Of a stretch of DNA of 64,000 nucleotides, positions 48,283 to 55,686 are shown piece by piece. A program made the translations under genes and the position numbers. Numbering within the stretch: the first letter of the stretch is position 1; every line of letters begins with the position of its first letter. Source of the DNA: Collimonas humicola (GTDB lineage: Bacteria > Pseudomonadota > Gammaproteobacteria > Burkholderiales > Burkholderiaceae_D). The notes below the pieces were generated by a model, which was not told the origin of the DNA, made no database searches, and saw only the letters and a list, made by a program, of their open reading frames with translations. The DNA lies in the NCBI RefSeq assembly GCF_018304945.1, contig NZ_JAGQEE010000006.1, forward strand, positions 1 through 64,000, given 5' to 3'.

Positions 48283-48524
48283 TGCCATGAGGCGCTGGCA
48301 GAAAAATATAGTGAGAATAATTTCCGGCCACAAGCAGTTATACAAGTGACGACACGCACCACTGTTTCCAGAACAGGAAACGTAGATAGCCCCCACAGCG
48401 CAAAAGAGATGCAACGGTGCAGTGCCGCCCCAGTTAGCGCCAGATAACACCCTGGCGTTCATTTGATAGGCAAACCAAGGCTATTCCCGGTTTGTCATGT
48501 ATTGCGACCTTATAGGAGAGCATC

Positions 48525-48662
48525 ATGAAATTCGCAAAAACCATTCTCGCCATTGGCGTCACGCTCCTCACTCTTGCCGCTGCCGGATGCGCACAGATGG
48601 ATCCCATGAATACGGCCCCTGGCATGGCGGCAGATCAGGGCAACATTTACTCCGGACAGTGA
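48525..48662 (+). CDS. Small (45-residue) predicted lipoprotein
   Basis: Read by hand because of its length. GGAGAG precedes the ATG by six bases. MKFAKTILAIGVTLLTLAAAGC is a full lipoprotein signal with lipobox AAGC (Cys22), followed by only 23 residues, AQMDPMNTAPGMAADQGN to the end. Its size recalls entericidin-like small lipoproteins, but the mature part has no recognised motif. It is on the same strand as the ECF sigma operon, 380 bases upstream of it, and may belong to the same stress function. Confidence 0.65.
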   Translation: MKFAKTILAIGVTLLTLAAAGCAQMDPMNTAPGMAADQGNIYSGQ

Positions 48663-48878
48663 CGCGAGCTGCAACAGTCCGTTGGCACGGTCCGAGGACG
48701 GCTGCCCGGTTATTTTTCCTGACAGCCGTGATCCCATTCATATGATTATTCGTCGGAGGCAAACCATGGGCCCCATCCGCGCCATGAAGTACGGTCAATG
48801 CTTGAGCGCCGGCAGCGTGCCCGTCGCCGCTGCTGCATTGGTGCGCTGCCGCAAGCCAAGCGGCGTGAGGATCTCCGC

Positions 48879-48908
48879 GTATACCGCCGAACTCTCCGTT
48901 TTATTCCC
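48879..48908 (-). promoter_or_regulatory. ECF-type promoter motif, copy A
   Basis: On the minus strand GGGAATAAA (48908-48900), 15 bases, then GTATAC (48884-48879). It diverges from copy C, 30 bases away. No minus-strand gene is evident downstream, so it may drive an RNA antisense to the small lipoprotein gene or be silent. Confidence 0.5.
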
Positions 48909-48938
48909 GGATTTGTCGCGGCAATTGAAAAATATCGC

Positions 48939-48968
48939 GGGAATAAATCCGGGTCGCTGACGGTTATG
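48939..48968 (+). promoter_or_regulatory. ECF-type promoter motif, copy C, upstream of the sigma operon
   Basis: GGGAATAAA (48939-48947), 15 bases, then GTTATG (48963-48968). The GGAAT-type -35 block is characteristic of many ECF sigma factors. It precedes the short ORF and sigma gene by about 75 bases, so the sigma factor probably activates its own operon. Confidence 0.65.
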
Positions 48969-49043
48969 GGTATGTGAGCGTCGGCATTTGCGCCGCTCGG
49001 ATGCTGCAAGCATCTCCCGACCGGACGGGCAATGGAGGAACTC

Positions 49044-49136
49044 ATGAAAAACGAACGCAAGACCCCCCCATATGATTGGCGCAGCTGTCGCCAAAGAGAC
49101 AAGGCGCAATTCAGGGAAAGCGGGAGATCATCGTGA
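49044..49136 (+). CDS. 30-codon ORF overlapping the sigma factor start, candidate leader peptide
   Basis: GGAGG five bases before an ATG opens a frame of 30 codons (MKNERKTPPYDWRSCRQRDK...). Its TGA stop (49134-49136) overlaps the GTG of the sigma gene (49133) in GTGA. The product is basic and hydrophilic and has one Cys. The strong ribosome binding site and the stop-start overlap suggest translational coupling. Alternatively the sigma factor starts upstream and this frame is chance. Confidence 0.4.
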   Translation: MKNERKTPPYDWRSCRQRDKAQFRESGRSS

Positions 49137-49762
49137 TCGCGGCCGACAAGTCGCGCCGGTTCGAAGAGCTGGCGTTGCCGCATCTGGACGCGGCCTACAA
49201 CCTGGCACGCTGGCTGACCGGCAGCGCCAGCGATGCCGACGACGTCGTGCAGGATGCTTACCTGCGCGCCTTCCGGTTCTTCGATAGTTTCCACGGCGAC
49301 AATGCGCGCGCCTGGCTGCTTGCGATCGTTCGGAACACCTGGTTTACCGAATGGCGCAGGCGGAGCGAGGCAGCTGACGACGCACCCTATGACGACGCAC
49401 TGCACGACGACGAGCGACTCCCGGGATGGGTCGACGAGATCGGCAGCGATCCCGAAGCGCTCGCCGTGCGGCGCGACGATGTGGACTTGATTCATCGTGC
49501 GCTCGGCGCATTGCCGGTCGAATATCGCGAGGTGCTGGTCCTGCGCGAGTTGGAAGACATGAGCTACCGCGACATTGCGACTGTCGCCGGCGTGCCGATC
49601 GGCACCGTGATGTCGCGGCTGGCGCGTGGCCGGGGCCTGCTTTGTGCGGCAGTGCGCAAGGCGCAGGGGGCGATGCCTTCGGAGCTTGCGCCCGTGCACG
49701 GCAAGACAGACGGCAACCTGCTCAGGATGCCTGCGCCGGGTTCACAAAAAGGAGTGAAGTAA
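49133..49762 (+). CDS. ECF-family RNA polymerase sigma factor
   Basis: A 209-residue sigma-70 family protein. Region 2 is LARWLTGSASDADDVVQDAYLRAFRFFDSF with the following RNTWFTEWRRR (about residues 25-75); region 4 is LPVEYREVLVLRELEDMSYRDIATVAGVPIGTVMSRLARGR (about 120-165). I use the GTG at 49133, which has GGGAG upstream and fits the usual ECF start; an in-frame ATG at 49076 gives 19 more residues. Its stop TAA overlaps the anti-sigma ATG by one base. Copies of a GGAAT-type promoter motif flank this gene. Confidence 0.9.
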   Translation: MIAADKSRRFEELALPHLDAAYNLARWLTGSASDADDVVQDAYLRAFRFFDSFHGDNARAWLLAIVRNTWFTEWRRRSEAADDAPYDDALHDDERLPGWVDEIGSDPEALAVRRDDVDLIHRALGALPVEYREVLVLRELEDMSYRDIATVAGVPIGTVMSRLARGRGLLCAAVRKAQGAMPSELAPVHGKTDGNLLRMPAPGSQKGVK

Positions 49763-50454
49763 TGGACAAGAAAGAAACCTTAAGTTCGCTGGGCAGTGTG
49801 CTGCGCGACGGATCGCTCTATCATCGCGCGCCACCTCATCTGCGCGCGCGCGTGCTCGCCGAGCTGCCGCGCGAGTCTACCCGCCGGACTGTCTTTGCAT
49901 GGAGCGGCTTCACGACGGATGGCGTGCGGGCGTGGCTGAACGGGGGTGTTACCGGGATCGCGGTCTGTGCGCTGGCGTTGAGTGCGGCCACCTTGATCCA
50001 GCGGCCAACGCCAACCGGCTCAATCGGCCAGGAGATTGTGTCGAGCCACGTGCGCGCGTTGTTGTCGCAGCACCCGATCGACGTTGTGTCGACCGATCAG
50101 CACACTGTCAAGCCGTGGTTCAATGGCAAGCTCGACTATACGCCGCCGGTCGTCGATCTCGCCGCGCAAGGTTTTCCGCTTGTCGGCGGACGAACCGATT
50201 ATGTGGGTCATCGCACCGTCGCGGTGCTGATCTATCGCTACCAGAAGCACCCCATCGACCTGTACGTATTTCCCGATGCCGGCGGTATGCCTGCTTCCGC
50301 CGCACGGGCCTCGGACGGCTATGCGATGGCTCACTGGCAGCGCAACGGCATGACTTACTGGGCCATCACCGATGCCCAATCTACCCACCTGCGCGCGTTC
50401 GAGCAAGCGATGCAGGCAGAGGAAGATCACGACGAAAACCCGTTGCGGGAATAA
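49762..50454 (+). CDS. Anti-sigma factor, single-pass membrane protein
   Basis: A 230-residue protein starting at the ATG that overlaps the sigma stop (TAATG). A short cytoplasmic N-terminus with no zinc HxxxCxxC motif, one membrane segment (GGVTGIAVCALALSAATLI, about residues 58-78), and a periplasmic part of about 150 residues. The periplasmic part contains VVDLAAQGFPLVGGRTDYV and YQKHPIDLYVFPDAG and ends in an acidic tail. Position and topology fit an anti-sigma factor that senses an envelope signal. Cognate inhibitor role is inferred. Confidence 0.82.
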   Translation: MDKKETLSSLGSVLRDGSLYHRAPPHLRARVLAELPRESTRRTVFAWSGFTTDGVRAWLNGGVTGIAVCALALSAATLIQRPTPTGSIGQEIVSSHVRALLSQHPIDVVSTDQHTVKPWFNGKLDYTPPVVDLAAQGFPLVGGRTDYVGHRTVAVLIYRYQKHPIDLYVFPDAGGMPASAARASDGYAMAHWQRNGMTYWAITDAQSTHLRAFEQAMQAEEDHDENPLRE

Positions 50455-50466
50455 ATCGAGACTGAC

Positions 50467-50496
50467 GGGAATATTTTCCTCTCATTCCGAGTTATA
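50467..50496 (+). promoter_or_regulatory. ECF-type promoter motif, copy D, upstream of the redox operon
   Basis: GGGAATATT (50467-50475), 15 bases, then GTTATA (50491-50496), 65 bases before the cytochrome c ATG. A second GGGAATAAA (50447-50455) overlaps the end of the anti-sigma gene but lacks a good -10 partner. The match to copy C argues that the redox genes are in the sigma regulon. Confidence 0.65.
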
Positions 50497-50561
50497 CCGT
50501 TTACAAGAACGGATTGCATTGATCGGACGCCAGCAAACTTGAAAATCGAAAGGACTTCAAC

Positions 50562-50951
50562 ATGAAACAAAATCGCTTATTCCTTGGCCTGGGCCTAGCC
50601 ATGCTGATGGGCTTCAGCGGCCCCGCAACCGCTGCCGGCGATGCGATACGCGGCCAGGAGCTCTACCAAGCCATGTGCATGTCTTGTCACTCGATTGACT
50701 ATAACGGCGTTGGCCCGGCACACAAGGGCCTGTTTGGCAGGAAGGCCGGCAGTCACGCTGATTACCTTTATTCGCCAGCTGTGAAGGCATCGAGCATTGT
50801 CTGGACCGACAAGACGCTGGATAAATGGCTGTCAAATCCCGAGAAACTGATTCCCGGGCAAAAAATGGGTTTCATGGTGCCGGCCGCAAAAGATCGCGCT
50901 GACTTGATTGCCTATTTGAAGAAGGAGGCGGGACGAGAAGAGAAGCCCTGA
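50562..50951 (+). CDS. Periplasmic class I cytochrome c
   Basis: A 129-residue exported cytochrome. Signal peptide to about residue 25 (ATAAGDA). Heme is attached at CMSCH (residues about 39-43), after the helix GQELYQAM; the sixth ligand Met lies in QKMGFMVPAA (about 105). Overall the pattern is cytochrome c2/c550-like (VGPAHKGLFGRKAG). First gene of a five-gene redox operon, just after an ECF-type promoter. It should accept or deliver electrons in the periplasm. Confidence 0.92.
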   Translation: MKQNRLFLGLGLAMLMGFSGPATAAGDAIRGQELYQAMCMSCHSIDYNGVGPAHKGLFGRKAGSHADYLYSPAVKASSIVWTDKTLDKWLSNPEKLIPGQKMGFMVPAAKDRADLIAYLKKEAGREEKP

Positions 50952-51029
50952 GCACTCGACCGGCCTGTTGAACACTTGTTCCGCAACAGCCTGCCATGCA
51001 GCTATTCCAACCATTTGAAGGAGAACATC

Positions 51030-51929
51030 ATGATTGATCGCAGAAGTTTCATGAAACTGACCGCTGTCGGCGGCGGCGCGGTATTTATTTCCGGGCTATA
51101 TGGCCAGGTGCAAGCTGCAGCCACCGACAAGGCGGCATCCGCTTACGACGATTTCTATTTCGTTCAGTTGTCCGACGTTCATTGGGGGTATAGCGGCGCA
51201 GCCAATCCAGATGCGCTCAATACATTCAAGAAAACGGTGGCAACTGTCAATGCACTTGAAGTGCAACCAGACTTTATTATCTTTACCGGGGATCTGACCC
51301 ACACGACGGATGATCCGAAGGAACGTCGGAAACGCATGGCCGAGTTCAAAGAGATTGCTGCCGGATTAAAGGTGAAAACGGTGCGTTTTATCCCGGGAGA
51401 GCATGACGCTTCGCTCGATAACGGCGCGGCCTTCAAGGAAAATTTTGGCCCGTCGAATTACGTGTTCGATCATAAGGGAGTGCATTTCATCGCTTTGGAT
51501 AACGTTTCCGATCCCGGCGCAAGCATTGGAGATGCCCAACTGGACTGGCTTAAAAACGATCTTGCCAAACAAGCGAAAGATGCGCGGATTGTCGTCTTCA
51601 CACATCGGCCCCTGTTCGATCTGGTACCTAAATGGGATTGGTCCACCCGCGATGGCGATAAAGCAATTGCGTTACTGACGCCATACAGCAATGTCACGGT
51701 GTTCTATGGCCACATTCACCAGGAGCATCACCACATGACGGGGCAGATCGCGCACCACGCCGCCAAGTCGCTCATTTTCCCGTTGCCTGCGCCAGGCTCG
51801 CAAGATAAGCGTACCCCCTTGCCGTGGGATGCCGCTGCGCCGAATAAAGGACTCGGTTTTCGCGAGGTGGAAGCTGAACGCAAGGATAGTGAATACAAGA
51901 TCGTTGAATTGCCTGTGACAAGGACATAA
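51030..51929 (+). CDS. Tat-exported calcineurin-like metallophosphoesterase
   Basis: A 299-residue protein with a twin-arginine signal (DRRSFMKLTAVGGGAVFISG). Metal-binding motifs of the calcineurin fold are QLSDVHWG (D..H), FTGDLTH (GD), GEHD in place of GNHD, FTHRP and FYGHIHQEHHH (GHxH). The Asn of GNHD being Glu is unusual. It is the second gene of the operon, 78 bases after cytochrome c. Substrate unknown; such proteins may dephosphorylate nucleotides or lipids, but the redox setting leaves this open. Confidence 0.88.
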   Translation: MIDRRSFMKLTAVGGGAVFISGLYGQVQAAATDKAASAYDDFYFVQLSDVHWGYSGAANPDALNTFKKTVATVNALEVQPDFIIFTGDLTHTTDDPKERRKRMAEFKEIAAGLKVKTVRFIPGEHDASLDNGAAFKENFGPSNYVFDHKGVHFIALDNVSDPGASIGDAQLDWLKNDLAKQAKDARIVVFTHRPLFDLVPKWDWSTRDGDKAIALLTPYSNVTVFYGHIHQEHHHMTGQIAHHAAKSLIFPLPAPGSQDKRTPLPWDAAAPNKGLGFREVEAERKDSEYKIVELPVTRT

Positions 51930-51932
51930 GCC

Positions 51933-52316
51933 ATGAATCATTCAAGAAGGCAGATATGTTTAAGTGCCGCCTACGGCATCGGGGCGCTTCTATCGGGGGC
52001 GGCCATCAACGCGCGGGGGCAGGCAAAGACGGCTGCGAAAGAAAGGGTAGTCAAAATCCAGGCCAAGAAATTCGTCTACACGCCGAACCAGATTATCCTG
52101 AAAAAGGGCGAGCCAGTCGTGCTTGAGTTCACCTCCGTGGATTTCGTGCATGGATTCAAGATACCGGACATGAATATCCGCGCCGACCTGCCGCCAGGCA
52201 AGGTCACTCAAGTCAGGCTGACACCTGACAAGGCCGGTGAATACGATTTTTTATGCGACAATTTCTGTGGCAGCGGCCATGAGGAAATGAGTGGAAAAAT
52301 AACCGTAATAGATTGA
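51933..52316 (+). CDS. Cupredoxin with a CuA-like copper site
   Basis: A 127-residue exported protein with a Tat-like start (SRRQICLSAAYG) and one cupredoxin domain. The copper ligands appear as VHGFKIP (His) and FLCDNFCGSGHEEM, which is the C-x3-C-x3-H-x2-M layout of the binuclear CuA site in cytochrome oxidase subunit II and nitrous oxide reductase. No other oxidase subunit is encoded nearby. Starts three bases after the metallophosphoesterase stop. Confidence 0.88.
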   Translation: MNHSRRQICLSAAYGIGALLSGAAINARGQAKTAAKERVVKIQAKKFVYTPNQIILKKGEPVVLEFTSVDFVHGFKIPDMNIRADLPPGKVTQVRLTPDKAGEYDFLCDNFCGSGHEEMSGKITVID

Positions 52317-52346
52317 TACATTTTCTGTCTTGATCGGAGGCCCCAG

Positions 52347-53045
52347 ATGAACCAGCAGAAACGCGCAGGCGCGAAAGTCCAAATTTCGACGAACGGCCCG
52401 TATATCGTCTCGGGCGATGTGCCTCTCAGTAAGGAGATCATCGGCGCAAACGAAGATGGCGAGTCGGTAAAGTGGGAGCAGGAACAGAAATATCCATCTC
52501 AGGGGCAGTACGCGCTGTGCCGCTGCGGCCATAGCGCGAACAAGCCGTTTTGCGACGGCTCGCATGCGAAAGCTGGATTTGACGGCACCGAAACCGCGAG
52601 CCGCCAGCCGTATCTCAAGCAGGCCAAAGTAATGCAAGGCCCGACGATGTCATTGACTGACGTCGAGAGCTTGTGCGCGTTCGCGCGCTTTTGCGATCCG
52701 CATGGCGGGGTGTGGAATCTCGTCAGCGCAACGGACGACCCTGCAGCGAGTAAGCAGTTCGTCAGCCAGGCTTGCGACTGCCCTTCGGGGCGTCTGGTGG
52801 CTTGGGACAAGCAGACCGGCAAACCGATCGAGCCGATGTATGAGCCATCCATATGCCTGATCGAAGACCCTGCCAAGGGGTGCTCCGGGCCGCTATGGCT
52901 GCGCGGCGGAGTGCAATTGATCGGGGGCGATGGTTTCGAATACGAAGTACGCAACCGCGTGACCTTGTGCCGCTGTGGTGCGTCGCAGAACAAGCCTTTC
53001 TGCGACGGCACGCATGCGTCGATCGGGTTCAGCGACAAGAACTGA
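52347..53045 (+). CDS. Double-CDGSH iron-sulfur protein
   Basis: A 232-residue soluble protein with two CDGSH-type 2Fe-2S sites: CRCGHSANKPFCDGSH near residue 58 and CRCGASQNKPFCDGTH near residue 210. Between them is a Cys-containing region (LCAFARFCDPHGG, SQACDCPSGR, SICLIEDPAKGCSGP) that resembles the iron-binding zinc-finger/mono-cluster module seen in bacterial CDGSH fusions. No signal peptide, so it is cytoplasmic. It is in the redox operon, 30 bases after the cupredoxin. Confidence 0.9.
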   Translation: MNQQKRAGAKVQISTNGPYIVSGDVPLSKEIIGANEDGESVKWEQEQKYPSQGQYALCRCGHSANKPFCDGSHAKAGFDGTETASRQPYLKQAKVMQGPTMSLTDVESLCAFARFCDPHGGVWNLVSATDDPAASKQFVSQACDCPSGRLVAWDKQTGKPIEPMYEPSICLIEDPAKGCSGPLWLRGGVQLIGGDGFEYEVRNRVTLCRCGASQNKPFCDGTHASIGFSDKN

Positions 53046-53054
53046 GTCGACATC

Positions 53055-53642
53055 ATGTTTAATAGAACACTGGGCGACAATCCTTCTCCCGCCAGGCAGA
53101 CCGTTCTCAGTCGAGTACGTATTGTGCTACCACTGGCGCTCGTCGCATTCGTCGCAATCACCGTCGGTTTTGTGGCAAGCAAGACCGTCAGGCAACCCTA
53201 CGAAACTCCCTTTTTTCACCTCTTCTTCAGCGATACCCTGCATATGAAGGCATGGCTGATAACAGCGTCGCTGTTGCTGGCATTGGGCCAGTTGCTGACG
53301 GCGTCGCGTATCTATGAAGTGCTGCGCTTCCCGCCGAAGGGGCGCTTCTACCATGTGGTGCATCGCTGGTCTGGGCGTACGGCCATCCTGCTGACGCTGC
53401 CTGTGGCCTATCACTGCATCTTCCTGCTCGGCTTCGGGACATACGATACCCGCGCCTACATTCACTCATTACTGGGATCATTTCTCTACGGGACCGTTCT
53501 CGCCAAGGTTCTCATAGTCCGCTCAAACGGCTTTCGTGGCTGGGTGCTGCCACTCGCGGGAAGTGCGCTGTTCTCCATTCTCCTGGGACTGTGGCTTACT
53601 TCTGCATTCTGGTACTTCAGTACCTTTGGCACTGGCATATAA
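53055..53642 (+). CDS. His-rich polytopic membrane protein (DUF6529-like, possible cytochrome b)
   Basis: A 195-residue protein with about five membrane segments. Histidines sit in or beside them: FFHLFF, TLHMKAW, VVHRWSGR, VAYHCIF and IHSLLGSF. Their spacing would allow two b hemes, as in small cytochrome b-like or ferric-reductase-like proteins. From memory it resembles DUF6529. It is the last gene of the operon, nine bases after the CDGSH gene. Heme binding is inferred. Confidence 0.65.
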   Translation: MFNRTLGDNPSPARQTVLSRVRIVLPLALVAFVAITVGFVASKTVRQPYETPFFHLFFSDTLHMKAWLITASLLLALGQLLTASRIYEVLRFPPKGRFYHVVHRWSGRTAILLTLPVAYHCIFLLGFGTYDTRAYIHSLLGSFLYGTVLAKVLIVRSNGFRGWVLPLAGSALFSILLGLWLTSAFWYFSTFGTGI

Positions 53643-53737
53643 AATCCCGCGACGGATACGGTATCAGGCAGCATCTCTATCCAGCAACGACAACCCTCTC
53701 GCTAAGGAACGAAGCAGATGAGCATAGATTCAATTGC

Positions 53738-55159
53738 TTAGCGCGCTACTTCCTTAAGATAGGTATTGCGGGCAGCAAATGCGGTGGGCGTGAAATCGGT
53801 AAATACGCCGTCAACGCCGGCTCGGTAAAATGCCAGGTATTCTGCCGTTGGATCCCCCTTATAAGCGCCTGCCAGGTATTTCGCTTCGTTGCGGAAGGTG
53901 AATATATGAACGAACAAACCGGCTTTATGAGCGTCGCTGATCAGGCTGGTTGGCTTGATGGTGTCGACCTCGGCCAAGCTGGCTTTGGACGACGAATCCT
54001 GGGCTGGAGCAGCGGTGAGCGACATTGCCTGCGGCTTCCACGGACCGATGCCGTCGGCGTAGGTTTTGACCTCCGCCAATCCTGCCGGCGTAAGCATCGC
54101 ACCGAAGGAGCGCGGGTCGCCCGCTACGGTCCAGCTATATGGGCGGCCGCTGACGAACGTGTTGGGTTTGTCAGTGATGAAAATGGTTTCGCCGGTCTTG
54201 AAGTTCATGCCGTTTCCATCGACTAGCTGAACCGCTTTGGATTTCAGGCCGATAGAGCGCAGGTATTTCAAGCTGGCCGGGTCAAAGCTTTGCACAAAGA
54301 CCGGGGCATCCTTGCGATTGAGATCGTTGTCTTTGAGGGCTTTGAGGAAAGCCTCCTCAAACGGATGGCTGCCCGGTGCGCCGCAACCGTTTGCAATGGC
54401 CTGGGCATTATTCCAGATCGGATTTTTGCTTTCTGGATAGGTCGTAATGACGCGGCCAGTAGCCGCGCTTTTTGCTCTTGCAATGTCGATCACTTCCTGA
54501 AAGCTCAGAATCGGCAACTTGCCGTTAAGCTCGGTTGGGCGCTGGTCGCGGGCATCGTAAGTGGTGCCGCCTATCCATTGCCTCAGTTCGGCCATTGTGA
54601 AATCGCTGATTGACCAGTCGTTGGTATGGTCTTCGCCATCAACGACCAATGATTTCAATACCGATTTTGGATCGTTGGGATCGGTCAAGTCACTCAGGTA
54701 CTGTGCTGGACCATTTTCTGTTGTGGCCGGATATCCGGCATTGATCAATACGCCTGGAACAGTGCGCTTACGGCTTGCAACATTGGCATTCGTCTTTGCG
54801 ACTTCGCTGATGTTGGTGTTGTCGCTCAACCAGGGGTTGTGGCGCGCCACCAATACGCAGTCTTTGGTCATGTGCAGATCCAGTTCGAGCGAATCTGCGC
54901 CAGCATCGGCTGCATTCTCGTAAGAAGCCCGGGTTTCTTCCGGATACAGTCCCGGCAGGCCGCGATGCCCGATAACCAAGGGGGGCGCACCGTCAAGGGT
55001 TTTGAACGAAGCAGATGCGGCCGACCCGGCGCCAGGGAAACTCCCGTTCATATTGCTGCAAGCGCCCACTAGCAGGCCGCATCCGAGTAGGGTAAAGCGG
55101 GCAAGGAGTTTTGTGACAAGCGGCGGAGCCAGGCGAGTGTGCATGTGTCGTCTCTTCAA
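53738..55159 (-). CDS. Glycerophosphodiester phosphodiesterase lipoprotein
   Basis: A 473-residue exported GDPD. Signal with lipobox VGACS (Cys about residue 34). Catalytic residues: GHRGLPGLYPEET (HRG and E), DSLELDLHMTKD (ExD) and LVARHNPWL (His). A TIM-barrel follows to VDGVFTDFTP at the C-terminus. It hydrolyses glycerophosphodiesters to glycerol-3-phosphate and an alcohol in the periplasm. Larger than the 330-residue GlpQ because of insertions near residues 130-200. ATG at 55144 is an alternative start. Convergent with the redox operon. Confidence 0.9.
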   Translation of the reverse strand: MKRRHMHTRLAPPLVTKLLARFTLLGCGLLVGACSNMNGSFPGAGSAASASFKTLDGAPPLVIGHRGLPGLYPEETRASYENAADAGADSLELDLHMTKDCVLVARHNPWLSDNTNISEVAKTNANVASRKRTVPGVLINAGYPATTENGPAQYLSDLTDPNDPKSVLKSLVVDGEDHTNDWSISDFTMAELRQWIGGTTYDARDQRPTELNGKLPILSFQEVIDIARAKSAATGRVITTYPESKNPIWNNAQAIANGCGAPGSHPFEEAFLKALKDNDLNRKDAPVFVQSFDPASLKYLRSIGLKSKAVQLVDGNGMNFKTGETIFITDKPNTFVSGRPYSWTVAGDPRSFGAMLTPAGLAEVKTYADGIGPWKPQAMSLTAAPAQDSSSKASLAEVDTIKPTSLISDAHKAGLFVHIFTFRNEAKYLAGAYKGDPTAEYLAFYRAGVDGVFTDFTPTAFAARNTYLKEVAR

Positions 55160-55290
55160 GATGGTAGGGAACGGCTAGCAACCGATAGTAGCCTAAGCAC
55201 ATGACAAAATCATGACGATGCAAGTGCGGCCGTCGAGCCTGGTTTCGAGCAGATCCTGTGGGAAAAAACGGGATGAGGGCGCAAATAGAA

Positions 55291-55316
55291 AAGGGCCAGC
55301 ATGTAGCTGACCCTTA
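55291..55316 (-). terminator. Rho-independent terminator after tRNA-Asn
   Basis: On the minus strand AAGGGTCAGC and GCTGGCCCTT pair with one mismatch, followed by a short T-run. It lies directly past the CCA end of tRNA-Asn. Confidence 0.8.
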
Positions 55317-55323
55317 TGTATCC

Positions 55324-55399
55324 TGGCTCCCCGACCTGGACTCGAACCAGGGACCTGCGGATTAACAGTCCGTCGCTCTACCAACTGAGCTATCAGGGA
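55324..55399 (-). tRNA. tRNA-Asn (anticodon GTT)
   Basis: 76 bases including encoded CCA. On the minus strand the acceptor TCCCTGA pairs with TCGGGGA (G-U allowed), the D-arm is GCTCAGTTGGTAGAGC, the anticodon loop CTGTTAA gives GTT, and the T-arm contains GGTTCGAGTCC. Full cloverleaf. Confidence 0.97.
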
Positions 55400-55451
55400 A
55401 TTGGGCAACTAATTTTCTTGCAGGGGAAAATACCAGATTGCCGGAACAATG

Positions 55452-55480
55452 AAAAAAGGCCCTCAAGTCTGAGAGCCTTA
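55452..55480 (-). terminator. Rho-independent terminator or spacer hairpin after tRNA-Leu
   Basis: On the minus strand AAGGCTCTC and GAGGGCCTT pair with one mismatch around a six-base loop, followed by a T-run. It separates the two tRNA genes. Confidence 0.8.
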
Positions 55481-55487
55481 TATTCAT

Positions 55488-55574
55488 TGGTGCCGAGAGC
55501 CGGAATCGAACCGGCACGCTGTCTCCAGCGCGGGATTTTGAGTCCCGTGCGTCTACCTATTCCGCCATCTCGGC
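55488..55574 (-). tRNA. tRNA-Leu (anticodon CAA)
   Basis: 87 bases with encoded CCA and a long variable arm, as expected for a class II tRNA. Acceptor GCCGAGA pairs with TCTCGGC; the anticodon stem CGGGA/TCCCG holds loop CTCAAAA, giving CAA, which reads TTG codons. T-arm GGTTCGAATCC. Confidence 0.97.
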
Positions 55575-55686
55575 AACGCGTCCGCTATTATGACTTAATT
55601 CCGCGGTGCGATCAATAGCCTTTGTATATGAACCTGTTGTCCCCGGAATATCCCGCCTACCGCCGATATTCCCTTGGCAACAGGCC

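Larger units (their letters stand above)
48663..49043. other. Regulatory interval before the ECF sigma operon
   Basis: About 380 bases without a credible gene. The right end holds two ECF-type motifs facing away from each other (copies A and C), overlapping an inverted repeat CCCGGATTT...AAATCCGGG (48906-48953). A GGAGG ribosome binding site at 49034-49038 leads into a short ORF. Confidence 0.65.

Noticed and set aside
48682-48960. A 92-codon plus-strand frame upstream of the sigma operon
   Set aside because: It has no ribosome binding site or domain and overlaps the promoter motifs.
49426-49761. Extension of the anti-sigma frame upstream into the sigma gene
   Set aside because: It overlaps the sigma region 4 coding sequence; the TAATG junction at 49760-49764 gives a natural start.
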